Source: Glycomyces sambucus (lineage in GTDB: Bacteria; Actinomycetota; Actinomycetes; Mycobacteriales; Micromonosporaceae). Taken from it: a DNA stretch of 64,000 bases. The notes beneath the pieces were generated by a model. It had not been told where the DNA came from, ran no database searches, and was given only the letters and a program-made list of their open reading frames with translations. Location of the stretch: the NCBI RefSeq assembly GCF_900102815.1, contig NZ_FNGF01000001.1, forward strand, positions 1 through 64,000, written 5' to 3'. Of the stretch, positions 41,493 through 50,989 are shown piece by piece. The stretch's first letter is position 1; each line of letters begins with the position of its first letter. A program made the position numbers and the translations under genes.

Positions 41493-42701
41493 ATGGCAAT
41501 CGCATTCGCTCCGATAAGAGCCCCACAGCACAGCTCCGAACTCATCGAGCTCGTCCGTGCCGTTCACGCTTCCAGCGACCATGATGAGGACACCGCGGTT
41601 GAGTGGAAGTCATCGCTCGATCTAGAGAGACTTGAGGTCATCGGCCATCAGGTCGCACGCCAGATCATCGGCTTCGCGAATCGGATGCCGAAGGATGCCC
41701 TGAAACGGTTCGAAGGCCACGCCTACCTGCTCATCGGTGTTGAACCGGGCAAGCTCGATGGTGTAGACGCGATCGATCCAGCAAGACTGACCGAACGCGT
41801 GCAGTCGTTCATCGGCCACCGGATCGGCTGGTCACCTGAGTATGTCGTGGTCGACGGTGTCACCGTGCTTGTCGTCATCATCGACCCGCCAAAATATGGC
41901 GATCCGATCCATGCACTGTACCGGGCGATCGGAAACTTCCCTCCAGGCACGATCCTCGTGCGACGGTCAGGGACCGTGGCAAGTGCCAGACCCGAAGACA
42001 TCGATCGACTCACCGCACGCTCGCAACCCGAACCAGCCGCCACCCAGATTGCCGTCCATGCCTCCGAAACCCTTGAGGCGTGGCCCGACCCCACCGACCT
42101 CGACGACTGGGTGAAGACCACAGCAAAACGGATCCTCGCCAGCGCCAAGGACCCCGCTCGGCTGCCTGACTCCTATGCAGAAGACCTTCACGAAGCACTC
42201 ACAATCCGGGGACTGTGGTCGGCGCACAAGAACCCCATGTCCTCGCTCCGATTGACCATCGAGAATCCATCGGAGACCCCGCTCAGGGACTTGAAGATCA
42301 CCCTAAGCACCAGCGGTGCAACCATCCTCGATGAGGACTACCTCGACGAATTCGATGATGATGAGCCTCCCAAAGTGCCAGCACCTCGCAATCGAACCGA
42401 CGTCGAATTGGCGATCGCTTCGATGCCCGTCCCAAACGCGCCGGGGCTGGTGTTTCGCGATTTTATTGTCAGATCCCGAGAACCTCTGCAGGTAGAGTTC
42501 GACCCTTTCAATATTCACCCCCACGGCAGCATCGAACTAGCACCTCTTCCCTTGATCACTTACAAGCCAGGCTCGCTGACAGTCCAATGGAAGGCTGCAT
42601 CAATGAACCTCAACGGGATTGCTTCCGAGTCATTCACCGTGCCGATCGTGAAGAGCCAGCATAGTAGAAAGTCGATCTTCTGGGGAATCACGCTATCGTG
42701 A
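41493..42701 (+). CDS. Schlafen/AlbA_2-type putative DNA-binding protein
   Basis: A 402-residue protein. Residues 30-175 match the AlbA_2 (Schlafen) domain: TAVEWKSSLDL (E37 of the E-x-K pattern), VARQIIGFANRMP, EGHAYLLIGVEPG and a later GTILVRRSGTVASARPEDIDRL. The C-terminal 190 residues are beta-rich (LRLTIENPSETPLRDLKITLSTSG) like an immunoglobulin-type sandwich. Bacterial Schlafen-like proteins occur in defence islands and some cut RNA. The -10 box TATGAT (41481-41486) ends 6 bases before the ATG, so the transcript is probably leaderless. It faces away from the nuclease-STAND gene. Confidence 0.7.
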   Translation: MAIAFAPIRAPQHSSELIELVRAVHASSDHDEDTAVEWKSSLDLERLEVIGHQVARQIIGFANRMPKDALKRFEGHAYLLIGVEPGKLDGVDAIDPARLTERVQSFIGHRIGWSPEYVVVDGVTVLVVIIDPPKYGDPIHALYRAIGNFPPGTILVRRSGTVASARPEDIDRLTARSQPEPAATQIAVHASETLEAWPDPTDLDDWVKTTAKRILASAKDPARLPDSYAEDLHEALTIRGLWSAHKNPMSSLRLTIENPSETPLRDLKITLSTSGATILDEDYLDEFDDDEPPKVPAPRNRTDVELAIASMPVPNAPGLVFRDFIVRSREPLQVEFDPFNIHPHGSIELAPLPLITYKPGSLTVQWKAASMNLNGIASESFTVPIVKSQHSRKSIFWGITLS

Positions 42702-42836
42702 CTCAGCTCTCGGATACGGTCCTCCAGGAGAGCAGCCCCTTTCGACTTCGGCCACCGGGCTCTGGACAGCTGGCCTGGCCTAGAATCGAAACCGGCCGAG
42801 GACCCGGCTAGACTTCCCACTCTGGACGATCAACTG

Positions 42837-43865
42837 GTGAACGGGATGCTCGGGACCGACTTGGAACTGCCGATGCCCGGCGCGCCGTCCGACATTTGGA
42901 CCGCACGCCGCCGCGCACTGTCCGCTGTCCTGGGGCAAAGGGACAGGATCTGCTCCGACCTGTACCGGCGCGCGATCGATACACTTGGGGAATCGCCGCT
43001 GTCCGCAGTAGCGCTCATGACCGCCTCGCACTGCTTGCGAGAGCTCGTCAACCGACTGCCCGGCGTACTCGGTGCTGCTCCATCGCACTCCGGAACTGAT
43101 CTCAAGCTCGCTGCTCGGCGGCTCGCGCTGGTCTGGCGGGACCACCGGGAGCCGCTCGTCCGGGCAGCTGAGGACGGCGGCAACGCGCCGGTCGAGAACC
43201 TCGCAGCCGTGATCGAGCGGATCGACCCGGTCGTCCACGCGTACAATGCCGGCGGCGAGAGCGCGAAGGCTAAGCGGAGTGCAGTGGCCCTCGGGCACTC
43301 GAAGGACCTCGACAACCCGACCGTCCTCTCGTTCAAGGCGGCGACCGATTTCTTCGAGGAGTTCCGGCATCCTCAGAGCGGAGCGGCCGACTGGCCCACT
43401 GAGGTCGACTCCCTGCTTCCCGAGCTCTTGGTCATAGAAACCGCCATCGAAGGCCGCATCGGGAACTTCTTCGCCATTGTCGACGACCTGAACCTGCTGC
43501 TCCCCCACGCGAACTCGCGGGACGACGCCACCGGAGTCTGGTCGGAGCCCTCAGAGGATCTCTTTCGCGAGGTCATCTCGCGCATCGGCAACCTCAAGCA
43601 CCGGAGCATCTTCTTCGCGGGCCTACAGAATCCCAGGTGGGCGTTGAAACTCTGCAACGCCGGCGCACTCGACCCGCCGCCCCCCGAGGAGCCTGACGAA
43701 GATGTCCCCTCCTACACACCCTGGCCTGCGGGCCCGTATCTGATCCTGGCAGCGGCCGAAGCCCCGGAAGCGGTCACGTCAGCGCTCCTCCGCACGTCCG
43801 CGAAGACAGACGCTCACGAGGTGCAGCGCATCCTCGTTGCAGCGGGGAAGAAGCTGCCTCCCTAA
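42837..43865 (+). CDS. N-terminal part of a long helical-repeat protein, split by a stop codon
   Basis: A 342-codon frame of unknown family. It is helical throughout, with FRHPQSGAADWPTEVDSLLPELLVIETAIEGRIGNFFAIVDDLN and, near the end, repeat-like YLILAAAEAPEAVTSALLRTSAKTDAHEVQRILVAAGKKLPP. It ends in TAA (43863-43865), but the next frame (43890) is in the same phase and continues the helical-repeat pattern directly (YIAKLKPVLLRICGG). This strongly suggests one protein of about 1170 residues interrupted by a single nonsense codon. No nuclease or NTPase motif is visible in this half. It lies between the Schlafen-like gene and membrane genes in the same island. Confidence 0.6.
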   Translation: MNGMLGTDLELPMPGAPSDIWTARRRALSAVLGQRDRICSDLYRRAIDTLGESPLSAVALMTASHCLRELVNRLPGVLGAAPSHSGTDLKLAARRLALVWRDHREPLVRAAEDGGNAPVENLAAVIERIDPVVHAYNAGGESAKAKRSAVALGHSKDLDNPTVLSFKAATDFFEEFRHPQSGAADWPTEVDSLLPELLVIETAIEGRIGNFFAIVDDLNLLLPHANSRDDATGVWSEPSEDLFREVISRIGNLKHRSIFFAGLQNPRWALKLCNAGALDPPPPEEPDEDVPSYTPWPAGPYLILAAAEAPEAVTSALLRTSAKTDAHEVQRILVAAGKKLPP

Positions 43866-43889
43866 TACATCGCTAAGCTGAAGCCGGTC

Positions 43890-46349
43890 TTGCTGAGAAT
43901 CTGCGGCGGTTCACTCGATCCGATTACCGGCCTCGGCATCGCCGAAATGACGGAGAGCCTCGCGCTCGACGGGCATCACAAGACCGCGCTGCAGCTCGGC
44001 AACGCGTTGCTCCGACCTCGGCCCCCGCAAGAAGGCGCTGCGCGTCGTCGCGCCGCGGCCGGGATCGGTTCGCACTGGTATGGGAAGGCGCTCGGCCACT
44101 TCCTCACCGGGTTGAACGGCCACAAGCGCCTGCTGCCCACGGTAGTGGCATGGCTCGAGAACGCACTCGACTCCGACACCGATACCGGTCCGTACGATCT
44201 GAGCTACCTGGACCGTCCGTCGATCGGAGCGGCATCGACCGGGTCCAGCCGCAACGAGATCATCGGGTACCTGGTGGATGCCGTTCGGGACGTCTGCATC
44301 ACGGTGATCCAGGATCGGGAGACCGCAGAGGCGGTTACGGAGCATCTCGAACGGGGCGGGCATCCGCTACTGAAGCGGATCGAGCGGCACGTCTTCGCTG
44401 TCGCGGCGACCGAGTTTCCCGAGGCTGCGCTACCGGCCGCATGGAGGTGCCTGCTCGACCGGGCGCCGCTGGACGGCCACACGACACCGCGAGAGTACTT
44501 CGAACTCGCCCGGGCGGTGCTCCCGCTGCTCGGCGAGAACGAGTACCAGGAGTGGGAAGCACTGATCCTGTCCGGTCCCCTCGATACGCCGGAGCGGCGG
44601 CGGAATATTCAGGAGCACCTCGGCGCAGGCGAGACCGAGGCCCAGGTCTGGACGAATTACGTGGAACGCTGGCAGCTCGACCGCCTTGGAACCATCGGCT
44701 CCGAGTCTCTGCGAGGTCGAACCGCCGATCTGTTGGCCACGCTCGCGGACCGCCTCGAAGCACCCATGGACCCGTCACCCGAGGGAGTTCGCGTCACATG
44801 GTCGGGCGGCGCCTCCGAGGACCTCGTCCCGAAGTTCCGCGAGCTCACCCCCTCCGCCGCGATCGAGCTCGCTGACGAATGGACCTCTTCCGGCGACGAC
44901 ATCATGGGCGCCGCTGAGTTTGACATGGGGAAGGCGTTCGCCACCGCTGTAGCGGAGCGAGCGCTGGAGTTCTCACGGCTCGCGGAGACGGCGTTGCAAC
45001 TGCCGGAAGTCTTCGCGACACGGTTCCTCGACGGCATCAGAAGCGCACTGGACGCCAATGTCCCCATCGCCTGGGACCCGCTCCTTGCGGCACTCCTCGA
45101 ACTTCCTGGACCAGTGCCGGAACCGACGATCCATGGCGAGCTCCGGTGGCCCTACCAGGTCGTGACGGCACTGCACGCCATCGAGAAGGCCCTCAGCAGA
45201 CGCGACTCCGGGTTCTCGGCAGAGCATCTCGAACCGGCCCTCGAATTCGCAATACGCTACATCCGTCCCGTCGGACCCGCGCCGGACTCCCCCTCGTCGG
45301 CCGTCGAGATCCGGAGCGATCCGCTGGTCAGCGCACTCAACTCATTCCAGCCCGCAGCCGTCACCGCCGCCGTTCACCTGCTCGTGCACGCGAAATCGAA
45401 TGCTCTCCAGCAGACCGATGTGTACGTCGACCGAGTCTGCGAAACGCTCGATACGCTGCTGACGCCGACCCGCTACTTCTCCCCTCCGATCGCGGCCGCA
45501 CTCGGGGCCGCACTCGGCCGACTTCAATGGGTCGCGCCAGATTGGGTCGCGGCGCGGACACCCGACCTGCTCTCAGCGGACTGGTACGGCGACATCGTCG
45601 CGTCGATCGCACTGCTCTACCATTCCCGGATCGACGGATTCTTCGATGTGCTGACGCCGAAGCTCTCCGAATTCCTCACCCGAGCAGCCGACGGGGAGGA
45701 ATTCGACTGGAACTGGACCAACCAGGAATCGGTAATCAAGCGCATCGGGCTCAGCCTCGTGTTCATGACCCTCAACCGAGCGGAGACCCTCGCCCGCCCT
45801 CTAATGGACGAGTTCTTCGACAAGACCCCGATCGCGATTCGCGCATCCGTGCTCGGGTCGAGCGGACGCCTGCTCGGAAACGCCGATAGCGTCCCGGCCG
45901 AGGTAATCACACGGGCACGAGAACTCTGGGACCGCCGAGCCGACGCCGTGGGCGACCATGCCGAAGACGTTGCCGAGCTCAGCGAGTTCCACACCTGGGT
46001 CCACTCCGGCCTATTCCCCGTCGAATGGTGGCTGCCCAGGCTCGGCGACCTCGCAGAGCACATCGACGTCGAGGGCTTCACCTACTTGGGCGAGGACCTG
46101 GCGGAGGCCTCGAAGTCGGACCCCAGGGCAGTAGTGTCGGTGCTCAATCGGCTGGTTCGGCGCACGACGGCCTCCTGGCTCCGTCACGACCTGGTCGAGC
46201 ACGCGCCTGCCGTGATCGTGCGTGCGCTGTCCATAGGCGGGGACGCCGCCGAGGCCGCTGAGGAGCTCATGGACTACCTCGGCCGCGAGGGATACGTGAA
46301 CCTCAACACCCAAGTCGAACGGGCCCGAAATGAACTCGACCAGGAGTAG
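43890..46349 (+). CDS. C-terminal part of the long helical-repeat protein
   Basis: An 819-codon frame opening at a TTG, in the same phase as the 42837 frame with only the TAA between. It is built of alpha-helical HEAT/TPR-like repeats (for example ETAEAVTEHLERGGHPLLKRIERHVFAVAA and LTPKLSEFLTRAADGEEFDW). No catalytic motif was recognised. As an independent protein it would need translation from the TTG, for which no good ribosome site is seen; otherwise it is the untranslated remainder of a nonsense-mutated gene. Long repeat proteins of this kind in defence islands often act as sensors. Confidence 0.6.
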   Translation: MLRICGGSLDPITGLGIAEMTESLALDGHHKTALQLGNALLRPRPPQEGAARRRAAAGIGSHWYGKALGHFLTGLNGHKRLLPTVVAWLENALDSDTDTGPYDLSYLDRPSIGAASTGSSRNEIIGYLVDAVRDVCITVIQDRETAEAVTEHLERGGHPLLKRIERHVFAVAATEFPEAALPAAWRCLLDRAPLDGHTTPREYFELARAVLPLLGENEYQEWEALILSGPLDTPERRRNIQEHLGAGETEAQVWTNYVERWQLDRLGTIGSESLRGRTADLLATLADRLEAPMDPSPEGVRVTWSGGASEDLVPKFRELTPSAAIELADEWTSSGDDIMGAAEFDMGKAFATAVAERALEFSRLAETALQLPEVFATRFLDGIRSALDANVPIAWDPLLAALLELPGPVPEPTIHGELRWPYQVVTALHAIEKALSRRDSGFSAEHLEPALEFAIRYIRPVGPAPDSPSSAVEIRSDPLVSALNSFQPAAVTAAVHLLVHAKSNALQQTDVYVDRVCETLDTLLTPTRYFSPPIAAALGAALGRLQWVAPDWVAARTPDLLSADWYGDIVASIALLYHSRIDGFFDVLTPKLSEFLTRAADGEEFDWNWTNQESVIKRIGLSLVFMTLNRAETLARPLMDEFFDKTPIAIRASVLGSSGRLLGNADSVPAEVITRARELWDRRADAVGDHAEDVAELSEFHTWVHSGLFPVEWWLPRLGDLAEHIDVEGFTYLGEDLAEASKSDPRAVVSVLNRLVRRTTASWLRHDLVEHAPAVIVRALSIGGDAAEAAEELMDYLGREGYVNLNTQVERARNELDQE

Positions 46350-47077
46350 CGAACGGCCCAGGGCAGGATTCCGAGCACCTGGCCGAGGTCCCGCGCTCCG
46401 GATCCCCGCCTCTCCGGCAGGAAATACCCGCGAAGCCCGACATCACCTCGTGGACTTGGATGGACCATGTCTGGACTTCGGGACGCCGAAGATGAGGACC
46501 GCGTTGGTGAACCGGGCCGAAGCGGACCGAGCTGTCCCACTCGTTGCGTTCGCGTACAAGTGGTAGTCGGTGCCAGCACCGCAAGCCGCGTGCCGCCGCT
46601 GTGAGCGGGTCGGATGCTCCTGTTTTTCGAAGGAGCTGATGGCAATTCCCGCTGTGCCTGGAGTGCGACACAGCGCTGCACGAGCTTGTTGCGCATCTGT
46701 TCCCAGTCGAACTCTTCGGGCTCGGCAAACTAAAGCTCGTGTGGCAAGCCAGTCAGCGTATCCGCGGCTTCGGCTGTGGCGGGCGCGACGGGGCACTTTG
46801 AACACGATGTGGCCCGCGTAGTGAACCCTGTTAAGTCGCAGACGAAGTCTTCAGGCTTCCACGTGCCTGATCTCGAGGGTACTTCAGCAATAACAGCGAA
46901 CTGGACCCTGACCGCCTACAACTCCCCGTCACGGCAGAGGATCGCGATCTCCTGAGCGATTCACTGCTGTGGCCTCGTCCCCTTTGCAACCCCGCACCAT
47001 GCCCGGGGCATCTCCGGCCGATGTTCTCCGAAAGCGAAAGGTCCGACTGTTGGCCCTTGCGAACCGGTCGAGCGTCT
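46350..47077. other. Gene-free stretch of 728 bases
   Basis: Short frames on both strands lack domains, have poor codon bias and no ribosome sites. GC bias is weaker than in neighbouring genes. It may be the remains of deleted genes within the island; nothing recognisable is left. Confidence 0.5.
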
Positions 47078-48349
47078 TCACGGGGACCACCTGTCTAGGA
47101 ACGCCTGCCAGGAGACACTCCCGGTCGCGGCACCTATGAGGCCTAGGAGCGCTGCCGCGATCATCATGAAGACAGTGACTACCTTCCAGCCTCGTTCGGC
47201 GCGGGCGGCCGTTCTCGCGATCCAGGAGGGCGGGTCGGGGATCCGGTCGATGCGCACCGCCTGCTCGTCCGCATCGATGACGCCGACGGGAGCCGCGAGT
47301 GCGATCACGGCGCGGTAATCAGAGGAGTTCGCGATGACGGCCCCCGCGCGTTCGAGCAGCGCAATGCCGGCCTCGTCGAGAACCCGTGTGTCGGTGCGCT
47401 CTGGGAGCTGCCGGTACACGTTGATGCGGTCGCCGAATCCCTGTAGAACCCGGCCGTACCATCCCTTGTTCGTTGCCGCGCGGAACGCAAGCCGATCGAG
47501 TCCACGTTCAATACGCTGTAGCGGAGGCCCAATCTCCGGCTTCTTGCGCGCCCCCTTCGGCGATCTCGGCAGTGCCTCTGGATGGTGCGCGGCCAGGAGC
47601 ATATCGATCTGCTCGAATAGCCAGGCCCGGAACATGACTGCCTTGGCTCCCTTGACCATCAGAAGCGCGGTTACGGCGACCGACACCGCGAACACCCATC
47701 CAGTGACATCGCTGGGGCTGTCATCGGCGTCCGTTGCGGCGAAAAGCTCTGCAATCTTGGGAAGGCACAGGAACGCGAAGGCGAAGATGAGGATGCGGCA
47801 CTCACGGAGCAGGTTCAGCAGCGCGACCATCCAGTGTCGCTCTTGACTCGGGAGGTCGTACCCAGGACTGGCGGCGAGGTAGCTGGTAGGAGGTGCCATC
47901 GAGGAGGCCGGGTAGGGAAGTGCGCGATCCCCACGGACGAACTGCCAGGGTCCGGCAGTCCACACGATCATCAATGCCACAACCACCGCCATAGGAGCAT
48001 CGTCACCGGTGAGCGCTGGAGCAACGCGTGCATGCACGAGGCGATAAAGCAGGTACAGTGCCAGACCCCACATGTAGGCGAACGCGGCTGTTCCTACGAT
48101 GCGGCTCGCGACGGAACCGAGCCCCGGGGTGGTCCCGGATCTCCAGCGGCTCCAGCGGTCTTCGGCCCAGTCAAAGAGTCCTCGTGCCAGTCCTCGCTCG
48201 GAGCTGCGCTCTCGCACCGGGTGCACGACCAGTTCGTGCAGGAGGAGGAGGCTAAACCAGGCGAATGCGGCGAGCACGATTGCCACAATCGTGATCCCGG
48301 CGGACTGCAGGGCGAGGAGGATGCCGTCCACGACGGCCGGTGGGGTCAT
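47078..48349 (-). CDS. Membrane protein of unknown function in the defence island
   Basis: A 423-residue protein with about six hydrophobic helices: LLALQSAGITIVAIVLAAFAWF near the start, then about 80-105, 118-140, 190-215 and 230-255, and one at the end (VVTVFMMIAAALLGLIGAATG). Two soluble parts lie between, one with NSSDYRAVIALAAPVGVIDADEQ. The ATG at 48349 with AAGGA upstream is preferred over a longer frame opening at 48448. I do not recognise the family. Its location suggests a membrane effector or accessory protein, but nothing in the sequence proves this. Confidence 0.65.
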   Translation of the reverse strand: MTPPAVVDGILLALQSAGITIVAIVLAAFAWFSLLLLHELVVHPVRERSSERGLARGLFDWAEDRWSRWRSGTTPGLGSVASRIVGTAAFAYMWGLALYLLYRLVHARVAPALTGDDAPMAVVVALMIVWTAGPWQFVRGDRALPYPASSMAPPTSYLAASPGYDLPSQERHWMVALLNLLRECRILIFAFAFLCLPKIAELFAATDADDSPSDVTGWVFAVSVAVTALLMVKGAKAVMFRAWLFEQIDMLLAAHHPEALPRSPKGARKKPEIGPPLQRIERGLDRLAFRAATNKGWYGRVLQGFGDRINVYRQLPERTDTRVLDEAGIALLERAGAVIANSSDYRAVIALAAPVGVIDADEQAVRIDRIPDPPSWIARTAARAERGWKVVTVFMMIAAALLGLIGAATGSVSWQAFLDRWSP

Positions 48350-48539
48350 TCGTCCTTCATACCGCAACGGGCCCGCAGGTGAGATCCCCGTCACGTACTG
48401 GTGGAGTTCATATTCTGGGCATGAGCATGCCCAGTCCTCAGCTGCCACGCTCGGCCATGCACTGATACTGAATCGGTACCGTTCCTCTCAGGGGGGATCG
48501 GGCCGGTCAGGTTCGGCAGCGAAATTGCTTGGAGATCGA

Positions 48540-48580
48540 GACAGCGGTGTCCGGCTCGGATCGAGCCGGACACCGCTGTC
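48540..48580 (-). terminator. Very strong 19-bp terminator hairpin
   Basis: Arms 48540-48558 and 48562-48580 are perfectly complementary around a 3-base centre, and the hairpin touches the stop codon (48581-48583) of the small membrane protein gene. It is one of the longest perfect hairpins in the window. Confidence 0.85.
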
Positions 48581-48745
48581 TTACTTGTGGAACCGGAGAA
48601 GCCAAGCCCCAGCGCCGCCCATGATCCCTCCAACGAGGGCAACTGCTACCCCTTCTGCCCCTTCCCTCAACGCCACAATGGCTACCGTTGAAGCGCAAAG
48701 GATGGCGACGAGAAGAACCCAGGGCCAACCTGGAGGACTCTTCAT
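48581..48745 (-). CDS. 54-residue two-helix membrane protein
   Basis: A short gene ending directly at a strong terminator. The product starts MKSPPGWPWVLLVAILCASTVAIVAL (helix 1), a short acidic turn (REGAEG), then VAVALVGGIMGGAGAWLLRFHK (helix 2). The MKSPPGWPW-type opening is typical of a recurrent actinobacterial small membrane protein of unknown role. The ATG overlaps the stop of a 15-codon frame (ATGA), so translation is probably coupled to it. Confidence 0.7.
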   Translation of the reverse strand: MKSPPGWPWVLLVAILCASTVAIVALREGAEGVAVALVGGIMGGAGAWLLRFHK

Positions 48746-48789
48746 GGGGCCCGTGGCTTGAGCTCAACCCGTTCTTCTGGGTCGGGCAT
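48742..48789 (-). CDS. 15-codon leader peptide coupled to the small membrane protein
   Basis: An ATG with a strong AAGGGAGGG site opens 15 codons (MPDPEERVELKPRAP) and ends TGA overlapping the next ATG. The ribosome site before this mini-frame is much better than any before the 54-residue gene, which suggests delivery of ribosomes by coupling or a regulatory leader. Confidence 0.45.
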   Translation of the reverse strand: MPDPEERVELKPRAP

Positions 48790-48921
48790 GGCCCTCCCTT
48801 CATTTGAAGACCCGCTGCACTCGGCAACGAGCCGTTGACCGCGGCACCGTGACGGCACCGTGGGCCCCTGGGCGTGCAAATTCAGGGGCCCACACCAAGT
48901 ACGCACCCAAGGTGGCGCCTC

Positions 48922-49330
48922 TTAACGGCCAGCACACTTGGCCGCATTGGAATTGTCGCGACGGTTTGGGCTGTCCTGTGCCGCTGAACCGGGCTGGCGC
49001 TGTGGCGATTGCGAGTGAGCGAGGGCAGCCAGGACCTGGAGGGTGTCACACCGGACGGCATAGACGCCGACTTCGACTCGCGGCTGCTTCTGGGGACCGT
49101 GCCCCTTCCCACGTGTCCAGTCTTCGAAGTGCATCAGCGCGTCGCGCAAACGCTTGATTCCCAGGAGCGCGCGTGTGATCCGCTGGCGGGCCTCAGCGAG
49201 CACTGCACCAACGGACGGATCCACGCCGAGTTTTGCCAGCACCGCCTATTCGGCGGTGAGGAACTGCCTCAGGGGCAGGATAAGCTGCCGCGCGTCGATC
49301 TGACAGGATCTGAACTAGTCGACATTGCGG
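48922..49330 (-). pseudogene. Remnant of a helical hypothetical protein
   Basis: The frame at 48922-49242 contains good protein sequence at its start (LAKLGVDPSVGAVLAEARQRITRALLGIKRLRDALMHFEDW), and the same frame upstream continues as RQLILPLRQFLTAE before an in-frame TAG. The later part is degraded. The RDALMHFEDWTRG segment resembles a family of actinobacterial hypothetical proteins with an N-terminal helical region. Loss of both ends indicates a decayed gene. Confidence 0.45.
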
Positions 49331-49677
49331 TCATCGTCATTTCCATCCAGTAGGCGCTGTCAGCGATCCTCTAACCACCCGCGAGAGCGCATGACCTGTA
49401 CCGTCGCTACCTGACCCCGTTCCTCGACGGCTTCCGCATCGATTGAGCCGAACTCACGCCCCTTCCAACGAAAGCACTCAGCTCCGAATAGACACACGCG
49501 GCGTCGACCATCCGCGGGGGCCGCCACTGAAGCCGCCCTGCTCACAATCATCGTCGGCCGAAACCGAGCAAATATCCCAGCAAATCGCTCAGATCAACCC
49601 GGGCACTTGTCGAGTGACGACAAACAGCGCCCGTTTCTCCCGAATCCATATTTGACAGGCCATGAAGACTCGGGAAC

Positions 49678-50016
49678 ATGAGTACCCCCGGCGCCCGGCG
49701 CCTCTCGCCCCCTAGTCACCTTGCACGCCTGCATCATCGGTGCCGCCACCGTGGCATTGCCGTTCGTGGTCTGGACGATCCTCATGTCGCGGGACCTCGA
49801 CTGGTCGAGCTATACCGGCGAGCCCCTCACCGACGCCGAACAACGGGCATTCGACGCGAAGGACCGAGCAGCCGTCATCGCCACCGCGGCAGGGCCGGCG
49901 GCCATCCCTGTACACCGCCATCGTGCGGTACCCGAAGACCGCCGCCGTCTCCACATGTGTCAGCAGGTGGTTCGGGGCGGGGTTGCCGGTACCTGGGGCC
50001 TCCTTCAGATGGGTAA
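49678..50016 (+). pseudogene. Frameshifted remnant of a small membrane protein
   Basis: ATG 49678 opens MSTPGARRLSP; after a shift at the C-run near 49705 the frame reads VTLHACIIGAATVALPFVVWTILM, one membrane helix, then SSYTGEPLTDAEQRAFDAKDRAAVIATAAG. A second shift near 49893 is needed to keep protein-like sequence. Two shifts in 110 codons indicate decay. The flanking stretch 49331-49677 has no recognisable gene. Confidence 0.35.
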
Positions 50017-50025
50017 CGTTGGGAA

Positions 50026-50727
50026 GTGACTATTTCCAGTGATGACTTCTTCGACCTTGTCCTCGAGGAGGACGTCTGGGGCGGTCCCTCAAGGACGGTC
50101 GAGACGCTCAACATCGGTTTTCTCTCTTCACTCGGCAAGGCACCTGATCCTGAGCACACCGATCCGGACGTGGCAGTCGCGCTCCTCAACCTGGTCCGTG
50201 ACGATCTGACCCGATCCGGAACCGGCAAGGACCCGCGCCTGTCCGACACTCAAATGAGGCTGGCCATCCGCACGCTGAACCAAGTTATGGCACGCGTAGG
50301 ACAGGGCTTCTCACTTCCGTTCCGCGACCATGCAAGCTGGAAGGAATGGTGGCTCCGGCAGGGCGCCAAGAACTCCTACCAAGCTCGCCGCGACCTCCTC
50401 CACGACCTGTTCGATGCCGCAACGAAAAACATCGAGAGCGCCCCTGCCCCTGCCCCTGCCCCTGCCCCTGCCCCTGCCCCTGCCCCGACTGAACCACACC
50501 TCATCGCGTCCGCAACGGATCAGCGCCGTGATGAGCTGCCGGTAGTCCAATACATCAGTCACTTCTACGGGCCCGCGCAACAAGTCCAGACCGCTGATTC
50601 GGTGAACATGCACGCTTCTGAAACCAAAAGAAGCGCGGGCGCCAGGACGACGTTGTTCTGGACGATCGTCGGCAGCGTTGCCGGGGTGATCGGGGCGGTG
50701 TTCGCGTACTTTCAGGTTCGTGGTTGA
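50026..50727 (+). CDS. Hypothetical protein with Ala-Pro linker and C-terminal membrane anchor
   Basis: A 233-residue protein. The N-terminal domain (1-135) is helical and ends KEWWLRQGAKNSYQARRDLLHDLFDAATKN; residues 139-155 are an (AP)n linker from a hexanucleotide repeat; the last 25 residues form one helix (TLFWTIVGSVAGVIGAVFAYF). A helical head, flexible linker and tail anchor suggest a membrane-tethered adaptor or effector. The GTG start is 6 bases after a TAACGT -10 box (50014-50019), so it may be leaderless. I do not recognise the family. Confidence 0.6.
   Translation: MTISSDDFFDLVLEEDVWGGPSRTVETLNIGFLSSLGKAPDPEHTDPDVAVALLNLVRDDLTRSGTGKDPRLSDTQMRLAIRTLNQVMARVGQGFSLPFRDHASWKEWWLRQGAKNSYQARRDLLHDLFDAATKNIESAPAPAPAPAPAPAPAPTEPHLIASATDQRRDELPVVQYISHFYGPAQQVQTADSVNMHASETKRSAGARTTLFWTIVGSVAGVIGAVFAYFQVRG
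50440..50486 (+). repeat. GCCCCT hexanucleotide repeat coding for an Ala-Pro linker
   Basis: Between seven and eight exact 6-base units. Slippage here would change the linker length in steps of two residues without breaking the frame. Confidence 0.85.
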
Positions 50728-50860
50728 CCGACCATTGATGAAGCGCCTGGCGAGCGATGGCTGCTCCGTCGACGAGCTTGAAACGCCCGATGAGATCCCT
50801 GTCCTCGCCGAACTTGCCGACCGCACGCCCCACCTGTATCTCATGTTCAACGGCAGCTGA
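50720..50860 (+). CDS. Possible 46-residue protein overlapping the previous gene
   Basis: A GTG start inside the last codons of the gene ending at 50727 (an ATG at 50738 is an alternative) reads VVDRPLMKRLASDGCSVDELETPDEIPVLAELADRTPHLYL to a TGA. Amino acid composition is protein-like and the overlap would couple it to the upstream gene, but no family is recognised and no ribosome site is obvious. Confidence 0.35.
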   Translation: MVDRPLMKRLASDGCSVDELETPDEIPVLAELADRTPHLYLMFNGS

Positions 50861-50989
50861 GGCAACCTCTAGGCGCGACAAGCTCTCCCGGCGAGGCGCG
50901 TCGGCTCAGCACCTGCCGGACGTAGTGCCAGCCCGTGCCGGCCAGCGCCACGACAGCGTCAGCGTTTCCACGTTTGGGAGACTGACTGC

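Noticed and set aside
46303-46821. Several short frames after the long repeat protein
   Set aside because: None has domain content or a good start; treated as a gene-free stretch.
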